The notes under the pieces were generated by a model. It worked only from the letters and a program-made list of their open reading frames with translations. It made no database searches and had not been told where the DNA came from. A program made the translations under genes and the position numbers. This document shows, piece after piece, positions 46,240 to 57,190 of a stretch of 64,000 nt of DNA. Numbering within the stretch: the stretch's first letter is position 1; every line of letters begins with the position of its first letter. The stretch is taken from NCBI GenBank assembly GCA_030220185.1, contig JASPKZ010004957.1:1-64000 (forward strand). Reading direction: 5' to 3'. This DNA comes from Diploptera punctata. Taxonomy: Eukaryota; Arthropoda; Insecta; Blattodea; Blaberidae.

Positions 46240-46510
46240 ATCGAATGATGTGCTATATTCGTCTTAGGGACAGACGTAAATTGTACTCTCTTTCACTTCT
46301 ATTCAAGCTTCAGAATTCTTACACTCCTAGTTACCTGGAGTCTAGATTTCAGAAGTTATCATCTTACCACAATATTGACACTAGGTCACAAGATAACAGT
46401 CTGCTAGCAATCCCTCTCCACATCACTCCTTCTTTCACAGTTACCTCTGCTCGCTCCTAGAATTCACTTCTTCAAGACGTACAATTATTTGTTGTTAAAT
46501 AATTAATTTT
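46240..46510 (+). mobile_element. LINE L, ORF2 C-terminus
   Basis: The plus frame 46245-46460 reads IRLRDRRKLYSLSLLFKLQ, TPSYLESRFQKLSSYHNIDT, RSQDNSLLAIPLHI: the end of a CR1/Jockey-group reverse transcriptase as in the copy at 28249-28452. It is truncated by element E at 46517. Confidence 0.75.
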
Positions 46511-46516
46511 TCATAA

Positions 46517-47122
46517 GTAATGCTACGAGCGATTTCCAAAATTAACGACTCACGAAATGAGGAGTGAATTTATCTAGAGAATTTGGAAATCAAGAGTGGC
46601 ATTTGTTAGGACTATTTAACGAATAAAATTAAGCTCTTTACTAAAAAATAATTATTTGAATATAGTTACCGATGTTTAAAATATTTATATAGTTAATGTA
46701 AACGGCGATGTTTGAAAACACATTAGAAATGTGAGGTTATGTATATTCACTGCAACTCGATTATATTATTTATTGCCAAATAGGATCGCAATATTGTAAT
46801 AATGCTCTCTAGTGGAGAAATAATGAAACACATCAAACTATTATAATCAACATTATAGGTTAATCATTTATATTTTGAATAAACAACTCAGTAAAATCAC
46901 TGAATCTATTCATGTTTTCTATATTCAATGTATTTGTTGGAGAAAAATAATGGTATAACCTGTTCAGAATATTAAAAAAGGAGGAGCTTTCTTTATCACA
47001 AAAGCAGGAGCTGATAAAGAGAAATCGATAAAGAGCGAGGTGAAACACGACTGTCATTGGTATAAAACAGAATTCATTGAAACGTGATTGGTCATTGACT
47101 AACATTTGCGACATGAGTTAAA
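46517..47122 (+). mobile_element. Element E, copy 3
   Basis: It starts with the foldback (GAGCGATTTCCAA / TTGGAAATCAAGAGTGGC, with GTGAATTTATCTAGAG between), then TTAGGACTATTTAACG. The interior has GTAAACGGCGATGTTTG and GATCGCAATATTGTAATAAT. It ends GAGTTAAATAGTCTCC. Length about 600 bp, close to copy 1. Confidence 0.75.
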
Positions 47123-47198
47123 TAGTCTCCGAAATTAAATTTATTCTGTGCCAATAGTGGTTTTATTTTCATGTTTCTATCCTGTACATTTTTTTTGT

Positions 47199-47575
47199 GT
47201 CCACCGCTATTGTCTCGAGGTGGCGAGCTTCCTTGCCATGCAGCGGGCCGGAGTTCGATCCACTTTCAGCACAAGATTACTGGGTGAGATTTGTGGGTTT
47301 TCTCGTCAACTGTCTGACAAATGTCAGGAAGCTTTAAGGCCCAAATGGTCCCCGAATATCATCTGGCCATCGTTACCATATTCACCTCATTAAATGAAGT
47401 TTAGGATTAAGGCTTCTCTTGGTGCATCATTACCATCATTAGCATCACTTATAATACATCATCGGGGTAGCGTAACTCCGTCTTCCAGGCACCCCAACCT
47501 CAGAAGTGGGTAATAATAACGCCGGTGCCAGGAGAGAATACCAGAAATGTAATGGCAACCTGGTGACATTTAAAC
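47199..47575 (+). mobile_element. SINE-A, tail-2 subtype, diverged
   Basis: Head GTCCACCGCTATTGTCTCGA and B box GAGTTCGATCC. The tail-2 region has GGATTAAGGCTTCTC, CCAGGCACCCCAACCTCAGA and GCCAGGAGAGAATACC. It lies about 75 bp beyond element E copy 3. Confidence 0.85.
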
Positions 47576-47585
47576 ATGTTTTTAA

Positions 47586-47758
47586 TTCGTTAAATCTGGA
47601 GTAAACCAAAATATATTGTAAATAATAGTTTCAGATATACCATGTAATTATATATGTTTACTGTAATTTAAATTAAGACAATTTTTTGTATATTTTTCTA
47701 AGCTGGTTGAGTGGTAAACAAGGCCTTAAGGCCTTAACGCTGCCAGGTAAAAGAAAAA

Positions 47759-47835
<77 letters not shown>
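47586..47835 (+). mobile_element. LINE L 3' end with long (ATT)n tail
   Basis: AATTCGTTAAATCTGGAGTA leads to GCTGGTTGAGTGGTAAAC, AAGGCCTTAAGGCCTTAACG and a tail of about 25 ATT units (47759-47835). It shows how a LINE tail seeds an ATT microsatellite. Confidence 0.8.
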
Positions 47836-47838
<3 letters not shown>

Positions 47839-48287
47839 TCTGATATTAAATCTTCTAGCAAGACACAATGCGTATTAATAAGATGAAATATCTATATATA
47901 TGTTTGCAATATAGCTCTGGCTACACACTTATTGGAAATAAAGATTATTCCAATCCTAAAGTCATAAATAAGCAGACGGACATTCAGTGTCTTACTGTGG
48001 CCATCTTGGTTAAAACTTATCAGTGACGATCTTCCTCTCAGGAAAAGTCAAAACCACAAAGAAAATTTCATTAGGTAATATCTCCGTGTTTTTCCATTTT
48101 AATTGCATTTCCTCCAGTATAATGTAAACTATCTCAATAAACCTTTACATAAACTGATAAAAGGAAGAAAACAAATACGGGAAAATTAAAACCCAAATAT
48201 TTCATAATGAAGACTAAATTCAGTAAGACAATTGTTTATCAACAGGTAGGAGGCAATTTGTATCTCGAAGTCCAACAATTATTTTAA

Positions 48288-48509
48288 CCCTTAAATTGGT
48301 GAAACAGTAGTTTCTCATGTCAATTATTTAAATATGTCGGACCTCAGTGAAAATAAAATAATGTATAACTGTCAGTTATTTTTACTGTAGATTGTGTAAT
48401 TTAACATACATTTAAATAATTTCTACTCATTTATTTTTCTACTGTTCTATTTAAAATATTAAATATTTTAAAACAATGTTATTTATAGGATGCATTACCC
48501 ATTAATTGG
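48288..48509. mobile_element. TTAA-flanked MITE, copy 2, shortened
   Basis: TTAA lies at 48284-48287 and 48510-48513. The left end CCCTTAAATTGGTGAAAC matches 31603-31620; the right end is more diverged. AAATAATTTCTACTC inside is shared with copy 1. About 150 bp shorter. Confidence 0.6.
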
Positions 48510-48688
48510 TTAATCGACCCTTATTGCATTGTACTCTTAACAAATTGTTTGTAAGATAGGAGCAGAGGGAATCTCGTTCATCCATTCATAACTGCAGAAT
48601 GACATGGAGTTTTACAGAGTGAGATTAAAATAATATCTGTGAAGTTTTCAATTTTATTTCAACAAGCAATATTGTAATTGTAGTGTGA

Positions 48689-48692
<4 letters not shown>

Positions 48693-48724
<32 letters not shown>
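48693..48724. repeat. (TA)n microsatellite
   Basis: Perfect TA run abutting the LINE A 3' end. Confidence 0.95.
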
Positions 48725-48731
<7 letters not shown>

Positions 48732-49250
48732 CTTACTTACTTACTCACTGACACTATCGAACTCGTAGGTTCATGGCCGCGCGGACATAAGCTCTCCATA
48801 CATCCCTATCCTGAGCTAATGCTTTCCAATCATTCCCTGTATAATCTACTTCCTTCATATCATAGTTAATGTTATTCTCCCACCTCATTCTTGGTCTGCC
48901 AACTGGACGTTTTCCCTCTGGCTTTCCTACAAGAAGCTTCCATGCAATTCTTTCATTCCCCATACGTGTTGAGCCGTTGGCATGGGTTCCCTGAAGTAGT
49001 CCCCGCCCGGAGAACCGAATGGGGGACTATTTGACCTCCGGAAAATTGTACCCCAGTTCAACCCATGTCTGTATTTCTTGACGGTTGTATTTTTACTGTG
49101 AAAGATCGTCACTCTTTCGACCAAGGTACTTTTTTCGTCTGGCTTATCACCTTCGACCAGCCCGGCATGGGTAACCCTATCGGCAGCAATGCTACCGCCG
49201 GCATAGCTCTCAGGATCATTTAAGCACGCAAGCCACTCTATCACGACAAG
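48732..49250 (-). mobile_element. LINE A internal-deletion derivative
   Basis: On the minus strand a GC-richer leader (49250-48968, with GAGAGCTATGCCGGCGGTAG) passes directly into the last 70 codons of LINE A (RMGNERIAWKLLVGKPEGKR to NLRVR) and its TGAGTAAGTAAGTA end. The junction lies at 48966-48970 (GCTCAA/CACGTATGG). The leader resembles a LINE 5' untranslated region I recall from cockroaches, so this would be a 5' end joined to a 3' end. Confidence 0.65.
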
Positions 49251-49308
49251 GTAAAGATACCATGGAGGGATATTAAAATTAAATTTTTGACATTGAGCAA
49301 TGCAAGCG

Positions 49309-49348
<40 letters not shown>

Positions 49349-49773
49349 TATATAGTAGGAGTTACAAAATACATGTTTTCAGTTTTATGTTCTAATAAAC
49401 TTTAGTCAGTAATTAAACAAAGTAAAGGTAACTGTACAAATTAACACTTGGGCGTTGTGTGAGGGTTTTAATTAAATAACAATGCTTTGTTACGTATGGT
49501 TTTTTTTAAATTTTATTCTATAGGGTTTAGGGATGCAGGCATTTGAAAATAGTTTTAATAGTACATATATACTACTTTGGGAAACAGGGAAGAAGCTTTA
49601 ACTTTAATGCGTTATGTCACATTTTACGTGGAATCCACCTTTAACTAGCGCTAGATCTCATTTGTTTCACAATGTAAGTTAACAAAAGACAGTCACTACA
49701 AAATACCATGCTACAGGAGTGTGTTTCAGGTTTAATGAAAACTTTGCTTTACATTTTATGCGTGTTTTGTGTT
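49251..49773. other. Unassigned, with (TA)n at about 49311-49354
   Basis: No repeat family beyond the TA run. Confidence 0.4.
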
Positions 49774-49785
49774 TTACGGGAATAT

Positions 49786-50118
49786 CCATCCATAGTAATT
49801 CTGCTCAAAGGCAGGTCCTTCACTTCAATCATAGCATTTTCATGCTATGCTTGCAGCTTTACTAGGGAATTGTAGATGTGGTAGCTTCCCGTTGCTTTCC
49901 ACACCGGTGAAGGATGATGATGAAGAGGACAATGATAAGGATGATGGCCATATGATTTCGGGGACCGTTTGGGCCTTAAAGTTTTCCTGACATTTGTCTT
50001 ATAGGTGAGGAAGAAACCCGATAAAAACCTCACCCAGAAAAACTGCCCCGACCGGGGATTGAACCCGGGCCCGCTGCGTGATAAGGCAGCACGCTACCTC
50101 GAGACCACAGCGGTGGAC
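49786..50118 (-). mobile_element. SINE-A, tail-1, with 12-bp target duplication
   Basis: Complete inverted copy. TTACGGGAATAT / TTATGGGAATAT lie at 49774-49785 and 50119-50130. Confidence 0.95.
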
Positions 50119-50148
50119 TTATGGGAATATAATGATTAGTTTTATCTA

Positions 50149-50920
50149 CTAGCTAATACCCGACGTGCCCTTCTGCGCCTAAATAAATGAAAATTGGCGT
50201 TTTATGTTTAGTTGAATAAGTGGAGGGAACAGTTATTATACATTTTTATCTTAATTATTTTGGATACCCCGCCGTTGCCCGTAAATCTACTTATCCCGAT
50301 CTTCTTGCCATAAATGAACTGAAAGGCGAGAATTAATGTTTTTTTAATGTTTAGTTGAATATGTGTAAAGGGAAAAAATATATCTTAATTATTTTAAGAT
50401 ACACCGTGCTGATTATCCAGTGTTGCCAGGGAATCTACTTATCCCGATCTTCTTGGCATAAATGAGCTGAAGACAAAATTCGTTATTCTGAGTTATCTGT
50501 AAAAGAATACCCGCCGTGTGCTGCTACGCTTGCCTGGGAATCTACTTCCCCGATTTTCTTGGCATCGATGAAAGACAAAAACGGTTATTGTGAATTATCC
50601 GTGAAAGATAAACATATGCTGTCGTGGACTTTTTTGTAGAGCTTTTTTTTAGATATTGAATTATGTAATAATTGATTCGGTATATTTGTTATGGTTTAGG
50701 CAGCGTAAGCCATTTAAGCGTCCAAAAAGCTGCTTTTTCACGTTTTTGTTTACAAAGGGCGATTTTAAGGGTGAAGGGGTTGAGTATTACAACTCTCTTA
50801 TAGCCTATAACCATCCCGGGAATCTCTTGAATATTTTTCAAAAATCCCCATCTCATTCGGATGAACGGTATGGCAGCGCACAAAATACGAACAAACAAAC
50901 ATTCATTTGTATATATTAGA
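50149..50920 (-). mobile_element. Non-autonomous Helitron, minus strand
   Basis: Read in reverse it starts TCTAATATATACAAATGAATG and ends GGGTATTAG-CTAG before T (50148). The interior has GGAGAGATTCCCGGG-like 5' subterminal sequence, and two decayed units with AAGATCGGGATAAGTAGATT-type sequence near 50280-50310 and 50420-50460. Open frames at 50656-50919 are incidental. Confidence 0.85.
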
Positions 50921-51700
50921 ATCTAATAATGAGATTATAACAATCAGTGACGCATTAGTTCATAGTTATTAGGCAACAAAACCTATACTTTATATCCTAA
51001 CAAAAGGCAAAACACGCTATCAAAACATAAAATACAGGTTCAACAAAACGTAAAATACACATTAATGATGATTGTAGTTATTGTAACATTACAATCATTA
51101 CAATTTGTTATACTTATTGGAAGTATATTAATAGTTGGACTGGTTTTAAAAATTATCCTGATGAACCGTGAAAATCAACTTCTCCGCTCATTTTTACTTT
51201 AAATTCACATATGAAACTAGCACCCAAAATTAGAGAATATAACAAAAATGTTTGTTGATTTATCTCCTCCCCCCAAAGCCCACATTACTCTTTATCAAAA
51301 CATATCGTTTTCGCAATAAATAAATGTCATGAAAAATACTAAATATACAACATACATTAAAATACTCTGAACGTAGATAAAATATTGTAGACAACACGTT
51401 ACAAAAGTAGGTTTAGTAACTCGCTGCTCTTAGAACACTCCCGGAGAAACTCGTTACTAAACCTCGGCTTTTGTAACTAGTCGTTTCCATGATTATTTGT
51501 TGTCTGGTAACAATGAACTAATCTTGCGCATGTATAAAAGTCAAGCGAAATATCAGATATCGATCACGATCGTTGCTTGAGTATTTTGATATAAATATCG
51601 GCTACTCCAGTAAGCTACTTTAATGTTAGACATGAATGGTCATAGATGAGATTTATCCTAGGTTACACAGAAAAATATCCGATTTCTCAAATTTTACACA

Positions 51701-51738
<38 letters not shown>

Positions 51739-51907
51739 ACGGACAAAATAGGCCTATATAGCTCTAAGTAACAGCAAATTTCAGTTTTGAAATATTGTAC
51801 GAGTTTTATTTATCTACAATACCATGCTATAAAATTCAAATTTAAATTATATCACTGGAATATAGCACATTTTTCCTTTTAGATTCCCTGACTTGTTTAC
51901 ATGCATA
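50921..51907. other. Unassigned stretch with a compact inverted repeat and (TA)n
   Basis: 51398-51423 (GTTACAAAAG-TAGGTTTAGTAAC) pairs with 51450-51477 around a 26-base loop. (TA)n lies at about 51704-51735. No gene is supported. Confidence 0.45.
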
Positions 51908-52794
51908 TGAACTAACTCAATGGCTCTATCGAACCCGTAGGTTCATGGCTGGGCTCTCCATACATCCATATCTTGATATAATATTTTCCAATCATCCCCT
52001 GTATAATATACTTCCCTTAAAACATGATGTTATTCTGTCACCTCATTATTGGTCCCAACTGGGCATTTTCTCTCTGGTTTTCCTACAAGAAGCTTCCATG
52101 GCACTCTTTCATTCCTCATTTCTGCCCATCGCAGTCTACGACTTATCTCTTCTTATTATACTTGGTTCATATAAAGATCATGTAGCTCATGAATGGAGAA
52201 GCCTTCCATTCACCTCTTTGTTCATCTCTCCTTGGTCCAAAAAAATAAATTCTAAGAATTTTATTCTCAACCCCTATTAATCATATTTTCTCCACCCTTA
52301 ATGTAAGAGTCAATATTCCCATTCATATAACCGGGATAATAACAGTTGTATATATATATTTTCAGTTTAACGTTTTTTGAGAGAAATTGGGACGACAAGA
52401 GCCCTTGTAAAGCATAATAGCATGCATTTCCACAATTGAGGCGGTCAGAGGACAAGGGGTACAAGTGACACAAATGAGTTTGGAGAAAATTAAGTTTAAA
52501 GGTCAATGAGAATATAAAATTCCAGGAATATCTGACAAGTCTCATAAATTATGTTTCTGTTCCTTACATATGAGTCCATTTATCCGTTAAATATGAACAG
52601 ATTCAATATAAACATTAGCCCATACTATATATATATATATAATATATATATATATATATTTTGCATTAAGAGTCATTTGTACCCCTTGTCCTCCAAGCAA
52701 TATTTTGAAACACATTATCCAAGAAAAGTAGATTCATACCAAAATTTGTATTATTACTGGAAATACGTACTCACCTAAAGAGTTACATAATAAT

Positions 52795-52795
52795 G

Positions 52796-52849
<54 letters not shown>

Positions 52850-52940
52850 GTTTTATTCATGCTGGCAGAGTTAAGGCCATAAGGCTTTCTCTTCCACTCA
52901 ACCAGCACAAATACAAATAAATATTTGACGAATATAGATA
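52795..52940 (-). mobile_element. LINE L 3' end with AAT tail
   Basis: The reversed signature GCTGGCAGAGTTAAGGCC and CTTCCACTCAACCAGC lie next to (AAT)n at 52795-52848. A second AAT run follows at 52940-52964. Confidence 0.75.
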
Positions 52941-52942
52941 TA

Positions 52943-53290
52943 ATAATAATAATAATAATAATAAATTGGTAAGAGGCACTCGAAAGAGCATTAAGTTATA
53001 AGTTTATGATTTGTCTTTTATGAGTTCGTTCAGTGATCCTGTCCATATTCTGCATTGTTTGTAATGGTATCGCTCACACTTTTGGTCGCATATCTTGCAT
53101 TCACACGAATCACTCGGTTGGTGGAATTTTGCATTTTTGCACATTTTGTGATGATATCCGTGTGTTGCTAAACCTATGATTCTGTGCCTTTGTGGTTGGT
53201 TACTTCCGGTCCACTCTCTGTTTACCATGGCATCTGAGGCGTAGAAATCTTCGTCGATCTCTTTTTCTCTCTGTTTCTTTTTTTCGATTA
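52943..53290 (-). other. Cys/His-rich frame with ATT tail, unrecognised
   Basis: The minus frame ending at 53004 is open from about 53290 and reads DEDFYASDAMVNREW, HRIIGLATHGYHHKMC, CECKICDQKCERYHYKQC and stops after ELIKDKS. The C/H spacing suggests a metal-binding segment. An (ATT)n stretch follows the stop by about 40 bases, as in a LINE 3' end, so this may be the C-terminus of a retroposon such as one with an RNase H/zinc tail. It could also be an exon. I do not recognise it. Confidence 0.4.
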
Positions 53291-53398
53291 GATATACACT
53301 ATACTAATTATAAACAGTTAAAGATACATTAAATGTAGCAATGTAAATTTCATGTACAAACAACACTTTATACGATAATAACAATAATAATGCTTACG

Positions 53399-53399
<1 letters not shown>

Positions 53400-53431
<32 letters not shown>

Positions 53432-53465
53432 TATAATAATGATAATAATATAATAATGATAACGA
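53400..53465. repeat. AAT-rich microsatellite
   Basis: AAT units with GAT interruptions. Confidence 0.9.
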
Positions 53466-53469
53466 TGAG

Positions 53470-54493
53470 ATTAATTGAAAAATCAGTCTTAAAGTTCATT
53501 GCACTTAAACCTGCATTCATGGAAACATTCTCATATCCGCTTCTACACACGAATGTTTTCCGTCCTGTCCGTATATTGTTTGCCTGATTTCCTTCATTTT
53601 TCTGCTTTATTGTTTATCCATTCTTCTGGTTTACTAATCATCTTTCTGCTAACGTGCAATATTGAAGCATCTTCTTCCTCTCTGTATGTCCTGTAATGCC
53701 AGGTTCTTCAATGCCTTCTTCATTGGAATCAATCAGGAAAACTAAAACAACACAATTGATTAATATTTATATTTTAAAAATCATAGCTTTAAGGGAGGAA
53801 AGGAGATTACGAGTATTTGAGAATAAAGTTCTTATGAAAATTTTTGGACCAAAGAGAGATGAAGAGACAGGTGAATGGAGAAGACTACATAACAATGAAC
53901 TACATGGTCTTTATAGGAAGCCAGATATAATAAGAACAGTTAAGTCCCGTAGACTGGGATGGGCAGGACATGTTGCGCGTATGGGGAATGAAAGACGAGC
54001 ATGGAAACTTCTTGTAGGAAAGCCAGAAGGAAAACGCCCAGTTGGTAGACCAAGAATGAGGTGGGAGAACAACATTAACTATGATTTGAGGGAAGTAGAT
54101 TATACAGGGAATGATTGGAAAGCATTAGCTCAGGATAGGGATGTATGGAGAGCTTATGTCCGTGCGGCCATGAACCTACGGGTTCGATAGTGCCAGTGAG
54201 TAAGTAAGTAAGTAGCTATATTATGAACATTATTAGATTGCAAATCCTGTAGATTTAAAGATTTAAATCATATTATATCTTTAGATCGTTAAATAACTTT
54301 CAATTATCTCAAAATGTATTGCAAAAACTATTATTTTATAATACACAATTGTGAAAATATAGATAAAATAGTTAAAATATTTTACTTACCATGAAGGCTG
54401 AAGTTAAATTCATTTTCATCTTCATCAGATTCTGACTTAGATATAATAATATTTGACAAATCAATAAACCTAGAAGAATCACCAGCACCATAT
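53470..54493 (-). pseudogene. Decayed transposase gene of the 29-bp-end transposon
   Basis: Exon 1 (54493-54390) reads GDSSRFIDLSNIIISKSESD then EDENEFNFSLH and stops at a GTAAGT donor (54389-54384). An acceptor AG at 53743-53742 opens exon 2, which in matching phase reads FLIDSNEEGIEEPGITG, TLAERMISKPEEWINNKAEK, a TGA, then RKSGKQYTDR and ECFHECRFKCNEL. An acidic start, then K-x-x-W, R-x-S-G-K-x-Y and a Cys-x3-Cys-x3-Cys block follow a layout I recall from an uncharacterised insect transposase-like family. At least four stops, several explained by CpG decay. The catalytic part is not visible. A LINE A lies in the intron. Confidence 0.55.
53789..54212 (+). mobile_element. LINE A, 5'-truncated, in the transposase intron
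   Basis: The frame is open from LREERRLRVFENKVLMKIFG through LHGLYRKPDIIRTVKSRRL and GHVARMGNERRAWKLLVG to NLRVR-stop, with no disruption. The 3' end is TGCCAGTGAGTAAGTAAGTA. Only TAGCT is shared at the two borders (53784-53788, 54213-54217). Its intact frame marks it as one of the youngest LINE A pieces here. Confidence 0.88.
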
Positions 54494-54955
54494 TAAATAC
54501 TAATAAAACAATAATAATCTTCACGTAAAATTTGTTGGAAACATTAAAAAATACAGCGCTCTAAGCTTGAGTTCACCTAGCTGTTGGATGGCAAGGAGTA
54601 CAACTACAGACGTACCCCTTGCCCTCCAAGTAGAAGAGCTGTTTTACTGAATCATTTTGTAAAACTCCACTATATGTCAGAATCTTTTTAACTCACGCAT
54701 ATATCTCTTGGACACCAAACAGTTTGTCATATTAGCTAACCATTTCTGCACTTAACTCATTTTAAAAAATGTAACTTGTACCCCTTGTCCTCTGACCGCC
54801 TCAATTGATCCTATGTTTAATATCTTTATGCATCTCATTTCAATTTGAAATTATTGTTTCTTAGGTATTTGAAATCAGCCACTTCAAAATTTCGCTCATT
54901 TGTCATTAACTCTCCATTTCCACTATATTAAGTATTTCTATATATGAACGTCCAT

Positions 54956-55741
54956 TAGAGGTTGAAATGATGATAGAGAAATTGAAGATGCACAAAGCAT
55001 CAGGTTCAGATGGGATTCCAGCAGAACTGATAAAGTCAGAGGGAGAAAAATTGATGGACAAGATACATCGGCTGCTTAGTATGATTCGGGGAAAAAGGGC
55101 TCTTCTAAATAAATGGAAAGAATCCATTATTGCACCAATCTATAAGAAAGTAGATAAAACTGATTGTACAACTACAGGGGTGTCCCATTACTTTCAACTT
55201 TATACAAAAGTCTAACAAATATATTAGTAAGTAGACTTACTCTTTATATTGATGAATGATAATATAATAGGATATCATCAATGTGGATTTAGAAGAAAGA
55301 TATCTACAACAGATCAGATTTTGAGTATAAGACAGATTTCAGAAAATAAATGGGAATATAATGGCACTGTACATCAACTATATAGACTTAAAAAATGCAT
55401 ATGTTTAAATTAAGAGAGAGACATTTTACATATATAGTATTCTGATGGAGTTCGGAATTCCTAAAAAGTTAGTTAGACTTATATGAATGTGTCTAAATGG
55501 CACAAAGAGTAGTGTAGGCAAACAGTTTTCGGACACTTGAAATTCACAATGGCTTAAAACAAGAAAATTCACTATCTTCTCTACTATTCAATTTTGTATT
55601 AGAGCATGCCATCAAAACTTTAGAGGACGAAGAAGATCTACAACTTAATCCTATTAATGAGTTTATGCTGATGATGTGGTATTATCAGGCGATAGCGAGG
55701 AGATACTAAGGGCCAACACACACACACACACACACACACAC

Positions 55742-55776
<35 letters not shown>

Positions 55777-56095
55777 CTGAGTAACAATAAGAAATTGGAA
55801 ACTGGAAATAAACATCAATTAAACCTAAATGTATGTTTACACATAGATACATTATATAATGTTAATGGACAGTTAATAAAAATGAGGGAAATTTTGAAGA
55901 GGTGACAGACTTCAAATACATAGGAACAATAATTACTAATAGAAATGAGATGCACAAGGTGATTAAACACAGGCGACATTCTGGAAATGTATGCTATTAT
56001 GCATTACAGGGACTCTTGCCATCCGAAATTCTCTAAAAACTTTAAACTGAAAATATATAAAAATGTTATTTTCCCAGTTATGTTATATTTGCATT
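54956..56095 (+). mobile_element. LINE A relic with an expanded (CA)n
   Basis: 54967-55215 encodes KMHKASGSDGIPAELIKSEG and NKWKESIIAPIYKKVDKTDC. Later pieces match GFRRKISTTDQILSIRQIS, then KQENSLSSLLFNF and YADD-like sequence (frameshifted near 55665), FKYIGTIITNRNEMH and the VKLKIYK region. It is head to head with the LINE A at 54807-54950. Confidence 0.85.
55718..55772. repeat. (CA)n inside LINE A coding sequence
   Basis: CA units interrupted once by ATAA. In the other copies the same place reads AACACGCACACC, so the run expanded from that seed. Confidence 0.9.
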
Positions 56096-56376
56096 TACAT
56101 TGCACACAGCCCTGCTTTGCCGTACGTGCATTATTTTTCCAAGAATAAAACATACTGTATAAAAAATCATAACATAAACAAATACCTACATGGCTACACA
56201 CCTACATAAAAAGTAACAAAATAATGAATAGGTCTATATATAATCTATGTCTATACACATCTACACTCATCCTTGAAAAGACCATGTGTATAAATATAAA
56301 AAAGTCTCATTTTGTATATTAATAATTAAAAAATGCTGCAAAAAATAAAAACAAAGAGAGAAAACACGCACGCACG

Positions 56377-56448
<72 letters not shown>

Positions 56449-57190
56449 AACGCGCGCGTGCTCATACTACCCCCCCACCATGCAGACATCAAAGGTATTA
56501 TCGGGCTATTCAACTTATCAAGGCTACTTATTAATAATTGAAGATCGAAAACAAATACCATATTGAGATTATTATTATTGATAATACATATGTCCTTATT
56601 GACCTCCAATTTTGCTATACCTCAATTTTCTTACTGTATCCAAAAAATTACATATTTTCACTTCACTCTCGACCCGTCCTAAAATATCCCAGCACGCCAC
56701 TCTCCCACGATCTGACCTGAGAAATTTGGCAGAAACTGTAATCTTAGTTGCTCTGTCTCTCTACAGAATGCTACAATATGTTGCTAGTTTTCACAGTCAT
56801 CGCATAGAGGGCACCGTTTAATGCCTTCCTCACTTGTTAAATTATGGGCCATCCATCCCCCACTTCTCCCTTCCCCACGGAAGTTTCAGTTCCGACTGCA
56901 GGGTGAGCGATATTTTCTGGCTACACTCGGCTTCTAGGTACGGTCTGTCTATATCAATTAATCTCTTCTTAACTTTCCTATAAACATTTATATTATTCCC
57001 CATATTCCTCTCCCATATCCAACCCATCCCTATGCCCTTCAACCCCCTTTCTGCGCAGATTATTCAATCCTCCGAAACACTGGCTGCAGCGGTTGACTAC
57101 ATCATATCTAAAAGTTACATCTTAAAATTATCACCTTTGCCACTGCGACGTGTTTCAAAAATTATTTTGTTAATATTCAACACGCAGTCA
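56096..57190. other. Unassigned, with compound (CA)n(TA)n at 56370-56444
   Basis: CGCACG/CA units pass into TA units and then CGCGCG. The flanks show no known repeat; frames at 56538-57042 have no domain. Confidence 0.45.

Larger units (their letters stand above)
52438..54802. mobile_element. DNA transposon, 2365 bp, 29-bp perfect inverted ends, AATT target duplication
   Basis: The ends at 52438-52466 and 54774-54802 are perfect inverted repeats, beginning GAGGCGGTCAGAGGACAAGG. AATT is duplicated at 52434-52437 and 54803-54806, inside a LINE A relic. Variants of GTACCCCTTGTCCTCCAAG recur inside near 52676-52694 and 54611-54630, as subterminal sites. The minus strand holds a decayed transposase. 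LINE L, a Cys-rich retroposon and a LINE A copy are nested inside. A 4-bp duplication suits Sola- or Chapaev-type groups, but I cannot assign one. Confidence 0.88.
51908..54950 (-). mobile_element. LINE A relic split by a DNA transposon
   Basis: The right piece (54807-54950) encodes, in reverse, the segment around GNGELMTNERNFEVADFKYL-like sequence (in pieces). The left piece (51908-52437) goes on with LNCGNACYYALQGLLSS and runs to the LINE A 3' end. The two join exactly if the 2365-bp element and one AATT are removed. Confidence 0.85.

Noticed and set aside
54861..55215. Twin-priming 5' inversion of a single LINE A
   Set aside because: The inverted stretch is also present in the direct copy (55860-55930) and belongs to a separate minus-strand LINE A split by the DNA transposon.
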